Assembly (NCBI RefSeq): GCF_013408745.1
Contig: NZ_JACCBJ010000001.1
Coordinates: forward strand, 1,054,001-1,118,000
Source: Leifsonia soli
GTDB taxonomy: Bacteria > Actinomycetota > Actinomycetes > Actinomycetales > Microbacteriaceae
Length of the DNA: 64,000 nucleotides
Direction of reading: 5' to 3'
Shown piece by piece: positions 51,016 through 59,293 of this stretch (its first letter is position 1; every line of letters begins with the position of its first letter). The notes under the pieces are model-generated. The model saw only the letters and a list, made by a program, of their open reading frames with translations, did not search any database and was not told the origin of the DNA. The translations under genes and the position numbers were made by a program.

Positions 51016-51630
51016 ATGACACCGTCCGTCACCGTCACTCCGGTCCGCGTCGCCAGCCTTCTGGTGGGGGAGGACGAGCGGCTTCCGGTGTTCGTCCACC
51101 TCATCGAGCACCCGGACGGCCGCATCCTGGTCGACACCGGGCTGACCGCCCTGCACCCCGCCGTCGCCGACATGGACCCGCAGCTGGAGCCACTGAGCGA
51201 CAACTCGGACGTCGATCTCGACAGCATCACCGCGGTCGTCAACACGCACCTGCATTTCGACCACTGCGGCGGCAACCACCTCTTTCCGGGCCGCCCGATC
51301 CATGTGCAGCGCACGGAACTCGAGGATGCCCGCACCCAGGACGACTACACGATCCGGGAGTGGGTGGATGCGCCCGGCGTCGAGTACGCGCCGGTCGACG
51401 GCGAATGGGAACTGCTGCCCGGCATCCGGCTCGTGCCTGCACCCGGGCACACCCGCGGCTCGCAGATCGTCGCGGTGGAGACAGGGGAGCGCCCGATCGT
51501 CATCGCCGGCGACACGGCCGTCTGGTTCGGCGAACTCGACGCCCCGGAGACCGAAGGCCAGCTCCTCATCCGCTCGCTCGACCCGCAGCAGGTGTGGCTC
51601 GCCCACACGGCGGAGCCGTGGTCCGCGTGA
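51016..51630 (+). CDS. Metallo-beta-lactamase-fold hydrolase (lactonase-like)
   Basis: A 204-residue MBL-fold enzyme. Zinc ligands: H78, H80, D82 and H83 in NTHLHFDHCGG, H145 in PGHTRGS, D166 in AGDTAVW, and H197 in WLAHTAEPW. The pattern resembles N-acyl-homoserine-lactonase-like hydrolases. It diverges from helR across an RAE-like site, so it may be rifamycin-induced. Its substrate is unknown; rifamycin itself or a quorum lactone are candidates. No strong ribosome-binding site precedes the ATG. Confidence 0.85.
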   Translation: MTPSVTVTPVRVASLLVGEDERLPVFVHLIEHPDGRILVDTGLTALHPAVADMDPQLEPLSDNSDVDLDSITAVVNTHLHFDHCGGNHLFPGRPIHVQRTELEDARTQDDYTIREWVDAPGVEYAPVDGEWELLPGIRLVPAPGHTRGSQIVAVETGERPIVIAGDTAVWFGELDAPETEGQLLIRSLDPQQVWLAHTAEPWSA

Positions 51631-51741
51631 CGCGGTGACCAGGGGAGACGTGCGGCGGCACCTGTCGCCTCGGCTGCTCGTTTCCGATCGTGAGCGAGGT
51701 GCGGCGTGTACAGACGCGAGGTTTGCCCTCTTCAACCTGAC

Positions 51742-51755
51742 ATAATGTGCATTAT
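51742..51755. promoter_or_regulatory. ATAATG-TG-CATTAT palindrome
   Basis: A perfect 6-2-6 palindrome in an AT-rich spot between the MBL and methyltransferase genes, ~80 bases before the latter. It resembles an operator (MarR/TetR sized), but no regulator gene is adjacent. Confidence 0.3.
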
Positions 51756-51835
51756 CAGCGCATGACCGACGCGAGTTCCTCGGGCGCGGCGACCAGGTCC
51801 ATGTGCGCAGAACGGTGCGCTCATATGCTCGTCGC

Positions 51836-52507
51836 GTGCAGAGTTCAGTGGCGAATGCGTACTCGCGTCGGTCAACGGAGTACATCGAGCTGTTCGGCTC
51901 GATGGACCCGGTGCATCGCGCCGACCTGAATCGAGTCTCGGCGTGGGCTGACGGGCTGACGGGTCTGGTCATCGACGCGGGCTGTGGGCCCGGGCATTGG
52001 ACGAACCATCTCGCCGCACGAGGCATCGATGTGCGCGGTGTCGACGTGGTGCCCGAGTTCATCGCTCGGGCTCGCGACAGTTATCCGGGGATGCGGTTCG
52101 ACATCGAGAGCCTGGAGGAGCTTGACGCTGAGCCATCCTCGGCCGGTGGCGTGCTCTCCTGGTACTCGCTTATCCATTACGAGCCGGAGGACATCCATAC
52201 GCCACTGCGGGAGTTCGCTCGCGTCCTGCGCCCCGGCGGCGGTCTCCTCATTGGGTTCTTCACATGGCCGACTTTGGAGAGGTTTCCGCACGCCGTGGTC
52301 GACGCCTACCGATGGCCTCCGCTGTCGCTCGCCTCCGAACTGGAGTCTGCTGGATTCGAGGTCGTTGAGACCTATGAGCGGACAGAAACCGGCGCCCGTC
52401 CCCAAGGCGCGATTGTGGCACGACGTCGGCTGGGCGCGCCGCCTTCCCGCGTCACGCAGAATGCATACCTCTCCCCCACACGCGGCGCGGCTGCTGAGGA
52501 CGGATGA
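51836..52507 (+). CDS. SAM-dependent methyltransferase (atypical codon use)
   Basis: A 223-residue methyltransferase. Motif I is VIDAGCGPGHWTNHL, then VRGVDVVPEFIARAR and the LHYEPEDIHTPLREFARVLRPGGGLLIGFFTW region. The GTG start (VQSSVANAYSRRSTEYIELFG) fits relatives; a GTG at 51803 is the longer option. Third positions are less G/C-rich than in neighbouring genes, which suggests later acquisition. The substrate is unknown. Confidence 0.8.
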   Translation: MQSSVANAYSRRSTEYIELFGSMDPVHRADLNRVSAWADGLTGLVIDAGCGPGHWTNHLAARGIDVRGVDVVPEFIARARDSYPGMRFDIESLEELDAEPSSAGGVLSWYSLIHYEPEDIHTPLREFARVLRPGGGLLIGFFTWPTLERFPHAVVDAYRWPPLSLASELESAGFEVVETYERTETGARPQGAIVARRRLGAPPSRVTQNAYLSPTRGAAAEDG

Positions 52508-52537
52508 CGACTCCCCCTCAATGATCCGCCTGCTTGC

Positions 52538-52930
52538 TCAGGCCTGCTCGGCGAAGACCTCAGCCGCGATGCCGTAGCCCTCGAAGGCGCGGGCAACGCC
52601 GGCGTAGGCCGCGATCTGGATGAAGACCTCCACGATCTCCTCCTTGGTCGCTCCGCTTTTCAGCGCTATGCGCAGCTGTCCGCGGAGCGGTTCGAGGACG
52701 CCGAGGGACGCCGCGATGGTCACTGACACGAGCGCGCGGGTGCGCGTGTCGAGGTGGTCGGTGCGGGGCCAGGCGTCTCCGAACGCCTGGATGGTGGCGA
52801 TCCGTTTGAAGTCTTCGGCGTTCTCCGGCTCGGAAGCGGCGGTCTCGAGGAAGCGCTCGAGCCGGAAGCCGAGGAGCTTCTCGGCTTCGTTGAGCGCGGC
52901 TGCGTAGTCGCGATCGATGGATTCGGACAT
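52538..52930 (-). CDS. Carboxymuconolactone decarboxylase-like (CMD/AhpD-fold) protein
   Basis: A 130-residue helical protein: LVSVTIAASLGVLEPLRGQLRIALKSGATKEEIVEVFIQIAAYAGVARAFEGYGIA matches the CMD fold. The CxxC pair of AhpD peroxidases is missing, so it is not a disulfide reductase of that kind. The ring-opening decarboxylase role is one possibility, but no aromatic-degradation genes are linked. AAGGAG precedes the ATG. Confidence 0.82.
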   Translation of the reverse strand: MSESIDRDYAAALNEAEKLLGFRLERFLETAASEPENAEDFKRIATIQAFGDAWPRTDHLDTRTRALVSVTIAASLGVLEPLRGQLRIALKSGATKEEIVEVFIQIAAYAGVARAFEGYGIAAEVFAEQA

Positions 52931-53045
52931 TGTGATCTCCTTGTGTTGGGGTGAGGGGTTGCAGCTATGCGAGGCGGTCAGGAGACGACGTCGGGGAAGT
53001 CTGCCGGGAAGGGTTCGCCGATGTCATGGGGTTAATGAAACACCA

Positions 53046-53076
53046 TTGCGCTATTTAACGCAACCTCGTTGCGCTA
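53046..53076. promoter_or_regulatory. Overlapping inverted and direct repeats (possible operator)
   Basis: TTGCGCTA occurs at 53046-53053 and 53069-53076, and CGCAAC-CTC-GTTGCG (53059-53073) is a perfect dyad. They lie ~115 bases upstream of the CMD gene and just before a small plus-strand frame. Confidence 0.35.
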
Positions 53077-53086
53077 AGTAGGCAGG

Positions 53087-53239
53087 ATGAACGACTTCGC
53101 CCCGTTCCGTGCGCCCGCTCCACGGAGGAGCCTCGAGCCGGCACGGCAAGGGCGACACCGGGCAATCGCACGAGTGCGCGCGCTGAACGATCCCGCGGAG
53201 CCGGAATGGGACAGCGACACGGCGCATCCGTACTCCTGA
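53087..53239 (+). CDS. Possible 50-residue protein
   Basis: MNDFAPFRAPAPRRSLEPAR followed by ~30 residues rich in Arg and Pro (...RVRALNDPAEPEWDSDTAHPYS). An AGGC-like site precedes the ATG. No family is recognised and it may be non-coding; the repeats above are next to it. Confidence 0.3.
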   Translation: MNDFAPFRAPAPRRSLEPARQGRHRAIARVRALNDPAEPEWDSDTAHPYS

Positions 53240-53314
53240 CACCGCCCACACGGCGCGCTAGTGTCAGCAGCGAACGGCCAGGAGAACGGCCGCCTCTCTC
53301 GAAGGGATGACGCG

Positions 53315-53956
53315 ATGAGCGCTACAGATCCGACCGACCCGCTGCTGCACGAATTCTCGCTGGACGCCCGGCAGATGACCCGTTCCGCCATCAACGCCAT
53401 CCGCACGGCGCTCGGCGTCAGCGGCGCCGTTGCGCTGATCCTCGGCATCGTCCTGCTGTTCTGGCCCGAGAAGACGTTGTCGGTGCTGGCGATCTTCCTG
53501 GGGATCTACTTCCTGGTCGCGGGCGTGATGCGTCTCGGGATCGGCATCTTCAGCCGCGGGATGCGCGGCGGCTCCCGAGCACTCAACATCATTCTCGGAG
53601 TCCTGCTCATCTTCGCGGGAATCGTCGCCCTGAAGAACGTGACCGCCGCGGCCGTCACACTGGTGATCTTCGCCATTGCGTTCATCGGCGTCGGCTGGAT
53701 CATCGACGGCGTCATGGCGCTGGCCGAAGCCGGCCGGGCCGCGTCGTCCGGATGGGCCATCGCGTTCGGCATCCTCAGCATCATCGCCGGGATCGTCGTG
53801 CTGGTGCTGCCGGCGTCGTCCGCGGTGTTCCTGCTGTTCTTCGCGGCCTTCTCGCTGATCGTCCTCGGCGTCATCGGAATCGTGCGGGCGTTCACGTTCG
53901 GCCGCGAGGTGCTCAAGGAGACCGACTCCCCTGCCGCCACCCCGCGCGTCGCCTGA
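53315..53956 (+). CDS. HdeD-family (DUF308) membrane protein
   Basis: A 213-residue protein with six membrane segments in three pairs (GAVALILGIVLLFWPEKTLSVLAIFLGIYFLVAGVMRLGIGIF, LNIILGVLLIFAGIVALKNVTAAAVTLVIFAIAFIGVGWIIDGVMAL and the last pair). The HdeD pattern W-P-E-K and repeats of GxxxIxxG are clear. HdeD helps E. coli survive acid; a similar stress role here is an inference. Confidence 0.88.
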   Translation: MSATDPTDPLLHEFSLDARQMTRSAINAIRTALGVSGAVALILGIVLLFWPEKTLSVLAIFLGIYFLVAGVMRLGIGIFSRGMRGGSRALNIILGVLLIFAGIVALKNVTAAAVTLVIFAIAFIGVGWIIDGVMALAEAGRAASSGWAIAFGILSIIAGIVVLVLPASSAVFLLFFAAFSLIVLGVIGIVRAFTFGREVLKETDSPAATPRVA

Positions 53957-53980
53957 TCGTATACGATCCAGCGCGCTAGT

Positions 53981-54065
53981 TTCGGCACGAATGTGCGGAA
54001 AAACGCGCCCAGAACGCACATTCGGCACGAATCGCACCCCGGAAACGGGGTGCGATTCGTGCCGA
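53981..54065. terminator. Composite hairpin between HdeD and S9 peptidase genes
   Basis: A perfect 20-bp stem (54022-54041 with 54046-54065) is closed by a GAAA tetraloop. A second stem, GAATGTGCG (53989-53997) with CGCACATTC (54015-54023), shares bases with it, and TTCGGCACGAAT recurs at 53981 and 54021. It lies between convergent genes and is a likely bidirectional terminator. Confidence 0.8.
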
Positions 54066-54070
54066 CGTGC

Positions 54071-56065
54071 TCAGCGGTGGTTGCTGCGGCTCGGCAGGTG
54101 CTCCGCCCACCAGTCCAGGATGATGTCGAAGCGCTCCCGGCGGTGGCGCGGGCGGCCGCTGCGGCTCAGCTCGTGGTCTTCGCCCGGGAAGACCACGAGC
54201 TCCGTCTCCACTCCCCTGCGCTTGAGCGCCGCGTAGTAGCGCTCGGCCTGCCCCAGCGGGCAGCGCAGGTCGTGGGATGAGTGCAGCACGAGCGTCGGCG
54301 TCCGCACCTGATCGACCAGGGCCTGCGGGCTCTGCGACCGCATCAGCTCCGGGTCGGTCCCGGTGTACTCGTCACCGAAGAAGCTGCCGATGTCGCTGGT
54401 GCCGACGAACGCCTCCGGGTCGAGGAATCCCCGCTCCACGATCGCCGCAGCGAAGCGGTGGTCGTGCGCGATGGTCCACGCCGTCAGGTAGCCGCCGTAG
54501 GAGCCGCCCATGATCCCGACGCGCTCGGCGTCGAGGCCGGGCACCTGGGCGATCGCGCCGTCGAGGAAGTCGAGCACGTCCGTCAAGTCGACTGTGCCCA
54601 TCCGCTGGCGGATCACCCGGCCGTGCTCCTGCCCGTACCCGGCGGAGCCGCGCGGGTTGGACATGACGACCGCGTATCCCGCCGCCGCGTACACCTGCGC
54701 CTCGTCGAACAGGGCGTGCGTGTAGGCGGCGAACGGGCCGCCGTGGATGGTGAGGAGCACGGGATGCGGCCCATCGCCCTCCGGGACGAGCACCCAGCCG
54801 TGAACGGGGTAGCCATCGCGGCCGGTGATCGTCAGCTCACGCGGCTCGATGACGCCGGCTGAGCGGAGCGGCGCCGAGAAGTCGGTCAGCCGGCGCAGGC
54901 CGGCCGCCTCCACCACGGCGACATCTCCCGTGGTCAGAGCGTCGGCGAACGCGACGACGACCGTGTCGCCCGCCGCATCCACACCGCTGACGACAGTGTG
55001 ATCGTCGGTCAGCCGGCGGCTCTCCCCCGCGGCCGTCACCTCGGTCAGCACCAGGGCCCCGTGGCGGCGGTCGAGGACGAGCACCGCGTCGTCTCCGCTC
55101 GGTGCGATGTCGGACTCGGTGAAGTCGACGGACTCCGGGTCGGTCAGACGTCGCGGCGCCGCGCCCGCGTCGTCGATCACGTAGAGGGCGGCGTTCTTGG
55201 CGACGAAGTCACGGCCGGTCTGGCCGACATCCTGAGCGGTGAAGAACAGCGCGCCGCCCGGAGCGAAGTGCGCCGTGATCACGCTGTACGAGCCGTGGGA
55301 GCCGGTCAGGTCGCGCGCCTCTCCCCCGTCGGCCGGGACGACGAAGACGTTCGACCGCAGGTCGAGGTCGCGGCTGGCGTGCCGTTCCGAGACGAAGGCG
55401 ATGCTCCGTCCGTCGGGCGAGAACGAGATCGCGCCGTCGTCCCACGGGCCGTCGGTCACCTGACGCGGCTCCGCGACCGCGGGCGCGGGGTCCGTCGAGC
55501 CGTCGGGGTTCGGTGCGGGAGACGGGACGGGCGCCGCCCAGACGTCCGGAACCGGCACGGTGAAGACGTGCGCGCGCCGGTCGGTGATGTAGCCGAGGCC
55601 GTTCGCCTGATATTTCAGCGTGTCGAAGCGGCGAGCGGGCTCGCCGTTCGGGTCGATGCCGTCGACCGTGCCGTACCGCCCCTGCTCAGGCACCCGGCTC
55701 ACGAAGGCGATGGTGCTGCCATCGGGCGACCAGGCGAATTCCGAGACGCCGAGCGTGCGGTCGGTGACCGCGACGGGCTCTCCGCCCGCGGCGTCCACGA
55801 CGTACAGCTGCGCCGGCTTCTTCGGCGCTGCGCGCAGGAACGCCAGCAGGCGCCCGTCCGGCGAGAACCGGGGAGCCGTGTCGCGGAATCCGCGGGTCAG
55901 CAGCCGCGGGGCGGCGTGACCGGTGAGCGGGATGCTCCACAGCTGCCCGACGGTGGCGTCGGCCTCCAGCGATGGTCGGGTCACCGACACGACGGCTCGC
56001 GTGCCACCGGGGTGGACGGTCGGCGTCGAGACGCCGGTCAGCAGACCGAGGTCGGCGGGCTTCAC
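54071..56065 (-). CDS. S9 prolyl oligopeptidase-family peptidase
   Basis: A 664-residue protein. The N-terminal ~400 residues form a beta-propeller with TolB-like repeats (RFSPDGRLLAFLR, SPDGSTIAFVS, SFSPDGRSIAFVS). The C-terminal alpha/beta hydrolase has GGSYGGYL (nucleophile Ser), SSHDLRCP (Asp) and PGEDHELS (His). It is likely an oligopeptidase/acylaminoacyl peptidase. No signal peptide is seen. Its GTG start overlaps the SDR stop by four bases (GTGA). Confidence 0.9.
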   Translation of the reverse strand: MKPADLGLLTGVSTPTVHPGGTRAVVSVTRPSLEADATVGQLWSIPLTGHAAPRLLTRGFRDTAPRFSPDGRLLAFLRAAPKKPAQLYVVDAAGGEPVAVTDRTLGVSEFAWSPDGSTIAFVSRVPEQGRYGTVDGIDPNGEPARRFDTLKYQANGLGYITDRRAHVFTVPVPDVWAAPVPSPAPNPDGSTDPAPAVAEPRQVTDGPWDDGAISFSPDGRSIAFVSERHASRDLDLRSNVFVVPADGGEARDLTGSHGSYSVITAHFAPGGALFFTAQDVGQTGRDFVAKNAALYVIDDAGAAPRRLTDPESVDFTESDIAPSGDDAVLVLDRRHGALVLTEVTAAGESRRLTDDHTVVSGVDAAGDTVVVAFADALTTGDVAVVEAAGLRRLTDFSAPLRSAGVIEPRELTITGRDGYPVHGWVLVPEGDGPHPVLLTIHGGPFAAYTHALFDEAQVYAAAGYAVVMSNPRGSAGYGQEHGRVIRQRMGTVDLTDVLDFLDGAIAQVPGLDAERVGIMGGSYGGYLTAWTIAHDHRFAAAIVERGFLDPEAFVGTSDIGSFFGDEYTGTDPELMRSQSPQALVDQVRTPTLVLHSSHDLRCPLGQAERYYAALKRRGVETELVVFPGEDHELSRSGRPRHRRERFDIILDWWAEHLPSRSNHR

Positions 56066-56832
56066 TCGACGACCGGCGTGAAGCTGGACACGTCGCCGAC
56101 GAGGCGCGTGTGGTCGGCCGGGATGGGGTCGACGACGGCGGAGGCGACCTCGGCCGCGAACTCGCTGACGTTGTACAGGCGCCCGGCAGCCTCCTTGCGG
56201 GCGTCGATGGCGCCCGGGTTGAGGCGGTTGAGAAGGGTCGCCGTGATGGTGCCCTCGATCATGTCACCCGAGACGACGACGAACTCGACGCCCTTCTCGG
56301 TGAGCGACGGCAGCAGCTCCCGCAGCGCGTCCTCCCCCGCCCGCTTGCTCAGCGCGACGGCCTCGTACTCGGGCATGGTCGGCGTCGTCCGGATGAAGTG
56401 CGCCTGATGGCTGGTGACGAACACGACGCGTGCGCCGTCGCCGAGCAGCGGGAGCGCCGCGGTGAGGGTGTTCACCTGGGCGTCGCGGTTGAGTTGCATC
56501 GCGTAGTCCTCGGCCATGCCGGACTCCATGCCGCCCGAGGCGTTGAGCACCAGGATGTCGAGGCCGCCCCAGGCGTCGGCGACGGTCCGGAACATGGCCG
56601 CGACGGACTCGGGGTCCGTGAGGTCGGCACCGACCGCGATGGCCGTCCCGCCGCTCTCCACGATCGAGTCGACGAGCTTCAGAGCCCGCGCCTCCTTGTT
56701 GCGGTAGTTGATGACGACACTCGCGCCCGCCTCGGCGAGGTACTGCGCGGTGTCCGCGCCGATCCCGCGCGACGAGCCGGTGACGAGGGCGCGCTTGCCC
56801 GTCAGCGAACCAGGTGAAAGGGGGTTTGCCAC
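56062..56832 (-). CDS. Short-chain dehydrogenase/reductase
   Basis: A 256-residue SDR. The cofactor motif TGSSRGIG is at 18-25. In place of the classical YxxxK the sequence reads PEYEAVALSKRAGE, so the Tyr-Lys spacing is altered, as in a known atypical subgroup. NAD(P) dependence is expected. The GTG start has GAGGAG upstream. Its stop overlaps the S9 peptidase start, so the two form an operon. Confidence 0.88.
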   Translation of the reverse strand: MANPLSPGSLTGKRALVTGSSRGIGADTAQYLAEAGASVVINYRNKEARALKLVDSIVESGGTAIAVGADLTDPESVAAMFRTVADAWGGLDILVLNASGGMESGMAEDYAMQLNRDAQVNTLTAALPLLGDGARVVFVTSHQAHFIRTTPTMPEYEAVALSKRAGEDALRELLPSLTEKGVEFVVVSGDMIEGTITATLLNRLNPGAIDARKEAAGRLYNVSEFAAEVASAVVDPIPADHTRLVGDVSSFTPVVE

Positions 56833-56938
56833 GAAAACTCCTCGGCGTCGATGTCTGCATCCTGAGACTACCAAGCGGGTTGGAATCGGCGTGGGCCGCA
56901 CCTGATACGGTCGGAGAAAGCAGTGAAAGGGGGACGTC

Positions 56939-57448
56939 ATGGACATCACGTCCTTCGCCTGGATCGTCTGGCTCGTCCTCATCCTGATCTTCGTGATCAT
57001 CGAGATGCTGACGCTCGACTTCGTCTTCCTGATGATCGCCGTCGGCAGCTTCGGCGGCCTCGTCTCCGGCCTCGCCGGAGCACCCTGGTGGCTACAGCTG
57101 ATCATCGCGGCGATCCTCTCCGTCGTGCTCATCTTCTTCATCCGTCCACCGCTCCTCCGCGCGCTGAAGCGCGGGGGCGACCCGGCGAAGAGCAACATCG
57201 ACCGCCTGATCGGGATGGGCGGCGTCGTCGTCTCGACCGTCACCCGCACCACCGGCCTGGTGAAGCTGCAGATCGGCGAGACCTGGACCTCCCGGCTCGC
57301 CGGCGCGCCCCTCCCGGGCGATGGCCGGGAGGAGCTCGTCCCCGGGGAGCACGTGGTCGTGGTCTCGATCGAGGGTGCGACCGCCGTCGTCGCCCCCGCA
57401 CCGGTCTCCGCAGGCAGCGACGGCCTCACCGAGAGGATCACCCCGTGA
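56939..57448 (+). CDS. NfeD-like membrane protein (short form)
   Basis: A 169-residue protein with three membrane segments in the first ~75 residues (IVWLVLILIFVIIEMLTLDFVFLMIAVGSFGGLVSGL and LQLIIAAILSVVLIFFI), then an OB-fold domain (KSNIDRLIGMGGVVVSTVTRTTGLVKLQIGETWTSRL). Short NfeD proteins work with the SPFH protein encoded next door. Start codon of the SPFH gene overlaps its stop (GTGA). Confidence 0.9.
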   Translation: MDITSFAWIVWLVLILIFVIIEMLTLDFVFLMIAVGSFGGLVSGLAGAPWWLQLIIAAILSVVLIFFIRPPLLRALKRGGDPAKSNIDRLIGMGGVVVSTVTRTTGLVKLQIGETWTSRLAGAPLPGDGREELVPGEHVVVVSIEGATAVVAPAPVSAGSDGLTERITP

Positions 57449-58437
57449 ACGATCCGAGCCAGCTGGTCCTGACCATCGTGGTCAGCGTCATCGTCCTGAT
57501 CATCGCGATCTTCGTGCTGGTCACGCTGTTCCGTGCGATCCGCATCATCCCGCAGGCGCGGGCCGGCGTGGTCGAGCGGCTCGGCCGGTACCACAAGACG
57601 CTGATGCCGGGGCTCAACGTCGTCGTGCCGTTCATCGACAAGGTGCGGCCGTTGATCGACATGCGGGAGCAGGTGGTCTCGTTCCCGCCGCAGCCGGTCA
57701 TCACCGAGGACAACCTGGTCGTCTCGATCGACACTGTCGTCTACTTCCAGGTGAACGATGCGCGCGCCGCGACCTACGAGATCGCCAACTACCTGGGCGC
57801 GGTCGAGCAGCTGACCACCACGACACTGCGTAACGTCGTCGGCGGCCTGAACCTCGAGGAGGCGCTCACCAGCCGAGACAACATCAACGGACAGCTGCGC
57901 GTCGTGCTCGACGAGGCCACCGGCAAGTGGGGCATCCGGGTGGCGCGCGTGGAACTCAAGGCGATCGAGCCGCCGCTCTCCATCCAGGACTCCATGGAGA
58001 AGCAGATGCGCGCGGAACGTGACCGCCGCGCTGTCATCCTGACGGCCGAGGGCACGAAGCAGTCCGAGATCCTCAACGCGGAGGGTCTGCGGCAGGCCGC
58101 GATCCTCAAGGCGGAGGGTGACGCCAAGGCGGCGGTGCTCCGCGCCGAGGGCGAGGCGCAGGCGATCACGACGGTGTTCGGGGCGATCCACCAGGGCAAC
58201 CCGGACAACCTGCTGCTCGCCTACCAGTACCTCCAGACGCTGCCCAAGCTCGCGGAAGGCCCGGCGAACAAGCTGTGGATCATCCCGAGCGAGCTCACCG
58301 AGGCGCTCAAGGGCATCGGCCAGGCCTTCGGGCCCGGTGCCGGGACGCCGCGCCCGGACGCAACTGGAAGCACGGATTCCGCCGGCGCGCCCGGCCCGGC
58401 CGCACCGACCGGGCCGGCGGCACCGACCGCGCCGTGA
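57445..58437 (+). CDS. SPFH/stomatin-family membrane-scaffold protein
   Basis: A 330-residue protein. An N-terminal membrane anchor (~8-30) is followed by the SPFH band (VVERLGRYHKTLMPGLNVVVPFIDKVRPLIDMREQVVSFPPQPVITEDNLVVSIDTVVYFQV) and an AEG-rich coiled coil (EGTKQSEILNAEGLRQAAIL and similar repeats, ~200-255). The C-terminus is Pro/Ala-rich. It should form oligomers that organise the membrane. It shares overlaps with nfeD upstream and the GDPD gene downstream. Confidence 0.93.
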   Translation: MNDPSQLVLTIVVSVIVLIIAIFVLVTLFRAIRIIPQARAGVVERLGRYHKTLMPGLNVVVPFIDKVRPLIDMREQVVSFPPQPVITEDNLVVSIDTVVYFQVNDARAATYEIANYLGAVEQLTTTTLRNVVGGLNLEEALTSRDNINGQLRVVLDEATGKWGIRVARVELKAIEPPLSIQDSMEKQMRAERDRRAVILTAEGTKQSEILNAEGLRQAAILKAEGDAKAAVLRAEGEAQAITTVFGAIHQGNPDNLLLAYQYLQTLPKLAEGPANKLWIIPSELTEALKGIGQAFGPGAGTPRPDATGSTDSAGAPGPAAPTGPAAPTAP

Positions 58438-59183
58438 CGTTCCTCGACGGGGCCGGGACGCGCATCATCGCGCATCGCGGCCTGGCCCTCGATGCGCCCG
58501 AGAACACGCTCCCCGCCTTCCTGCGCGCGCTCTCGGCGGGCGCGACGCACCTCGAGACCGATATCCACGCCTCGGCCGACGGCGAGGCCGTCATCGCGCA
58601 CGACCCGGACCTCGCCCGGGTCGCCGGGCGGAGCGTCGCGGTCGGCCAGCTGACGATGCGGGAGCTGCGACGCATCGACCTCGGGCACGGGCAGGGCTTC
58701 TGCTCGCTCGGCGAGGCGCTCGACGCCTTCCCGCACGCGCGGTTCAACATCGACGTGAAGGATGCGCGCGCCGCCGCGCCGGCCGTCGCCGCGATCCGGG
58801 ACGCCCGCGCGACGGAGCGCGTGCTGATCACCAGTTTCTCGACCGAGAGGAGGCGGGCCGTCGCCGACGCCCTTCCCGGAGTGGCCTCCTCCCCCGCCGT
58901 CCCCGAGTTCGTCCCCGCGCTGGTGGGCGCCCGGCTCGGCATCGCTCCCCTGGTCCGGCGCGCCCTGCACGGCTTCGTCGCCGTCCAGGTCCCCGAGCGT
59001 CGCGGACCCGTCCGGATCGTCACCCGGCGCACGGTCGAACGGTTCCATGCCGCCGGAGCCGAGGTGCACGTCTGGACGGTGAACGACCCCGCCGACATGC
59101 GACGGCTGCTCGACTTGGGGGTCGACGGCATCGTCACCGACCGCTGCGACCTCCTCAAGACCGTGGTCGCGTCGCGGCGCTGA
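58434..59183 (+). CDS. Glycerophosphodiester phosphodiesterase
   Basis: A 249-residue TIM-barrel enzyme that hydrolyses glycerophosphodiesters to glycerol-3-phosphate and an alcohol. H14-R15 (IIAHRG) and E23-N24 (PENTLPAF) start the GDPD signature; HDPDLARV continues it; and DVKDARAAAP with DGIVTDRCDLL close it. GTG start overlaps the SPFH stop by four bases, so three genes are translated in tandem. A lipid-turnover role at the membrane is an inference. Confidence 0.9.
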   Translation: MTFLDGAGTRIIAHRGLALDAPENTLPAFLRALSAGATHLETDIHASADGEAVIAHDPDLARVAGRSVAVGQLTMRELRRIDLGHGQGFCSLGEALDAFPHARFNIDVKDARAAAPAVAAIRDARATERVLITSFSTERRRAVADALPGVASSPAVPEFVPALVGARLGIAPLVRRALHGFVAVQVPERRGPVRIVTRRTVERFHAAGAEVHVWTVNDPADMRRLLDLGVDGIVTDRCDLLKTVVASRR

Positions 59184-59225
59184 AACCCGGCGACTCTGAG
59201 AGGCCACTGGGAGAAACGCTCCCCT

Positions 59226-59252
59226 GGAAAGAGAATCCCCAGCTTGACCGTT
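59226..59252 (+). promoter_or_regulatory. SigR/SigH-like promoter of rbpA
   Basis: GGAAA (59226-59230) and GTT (59250-59252) are 19 bases apart and ~40 bases before rbpA, in accord with the GGAAT-N18/19-GTT-type promoter of thiol-stress sigma factors. In Streptomyces rbpA belongs to the SigR regulon. Confidence 0.5.
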
Positions 59253-59293
59253 TATAACAGTGAGGATTCGCGCGCACTAGAGGAGACCACACA

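Noticed and set aside
52538..52930. AhpD-like peroxidase activity for the CMD protein
   Set aside because: The CxxC pair required for AhpD is absent.
59244..59258. TTGACC and TATAAC as a housekeeping promoter of rbpA
   Set aside because: The boxes are only three bases apart, so they cannot form one promoter.
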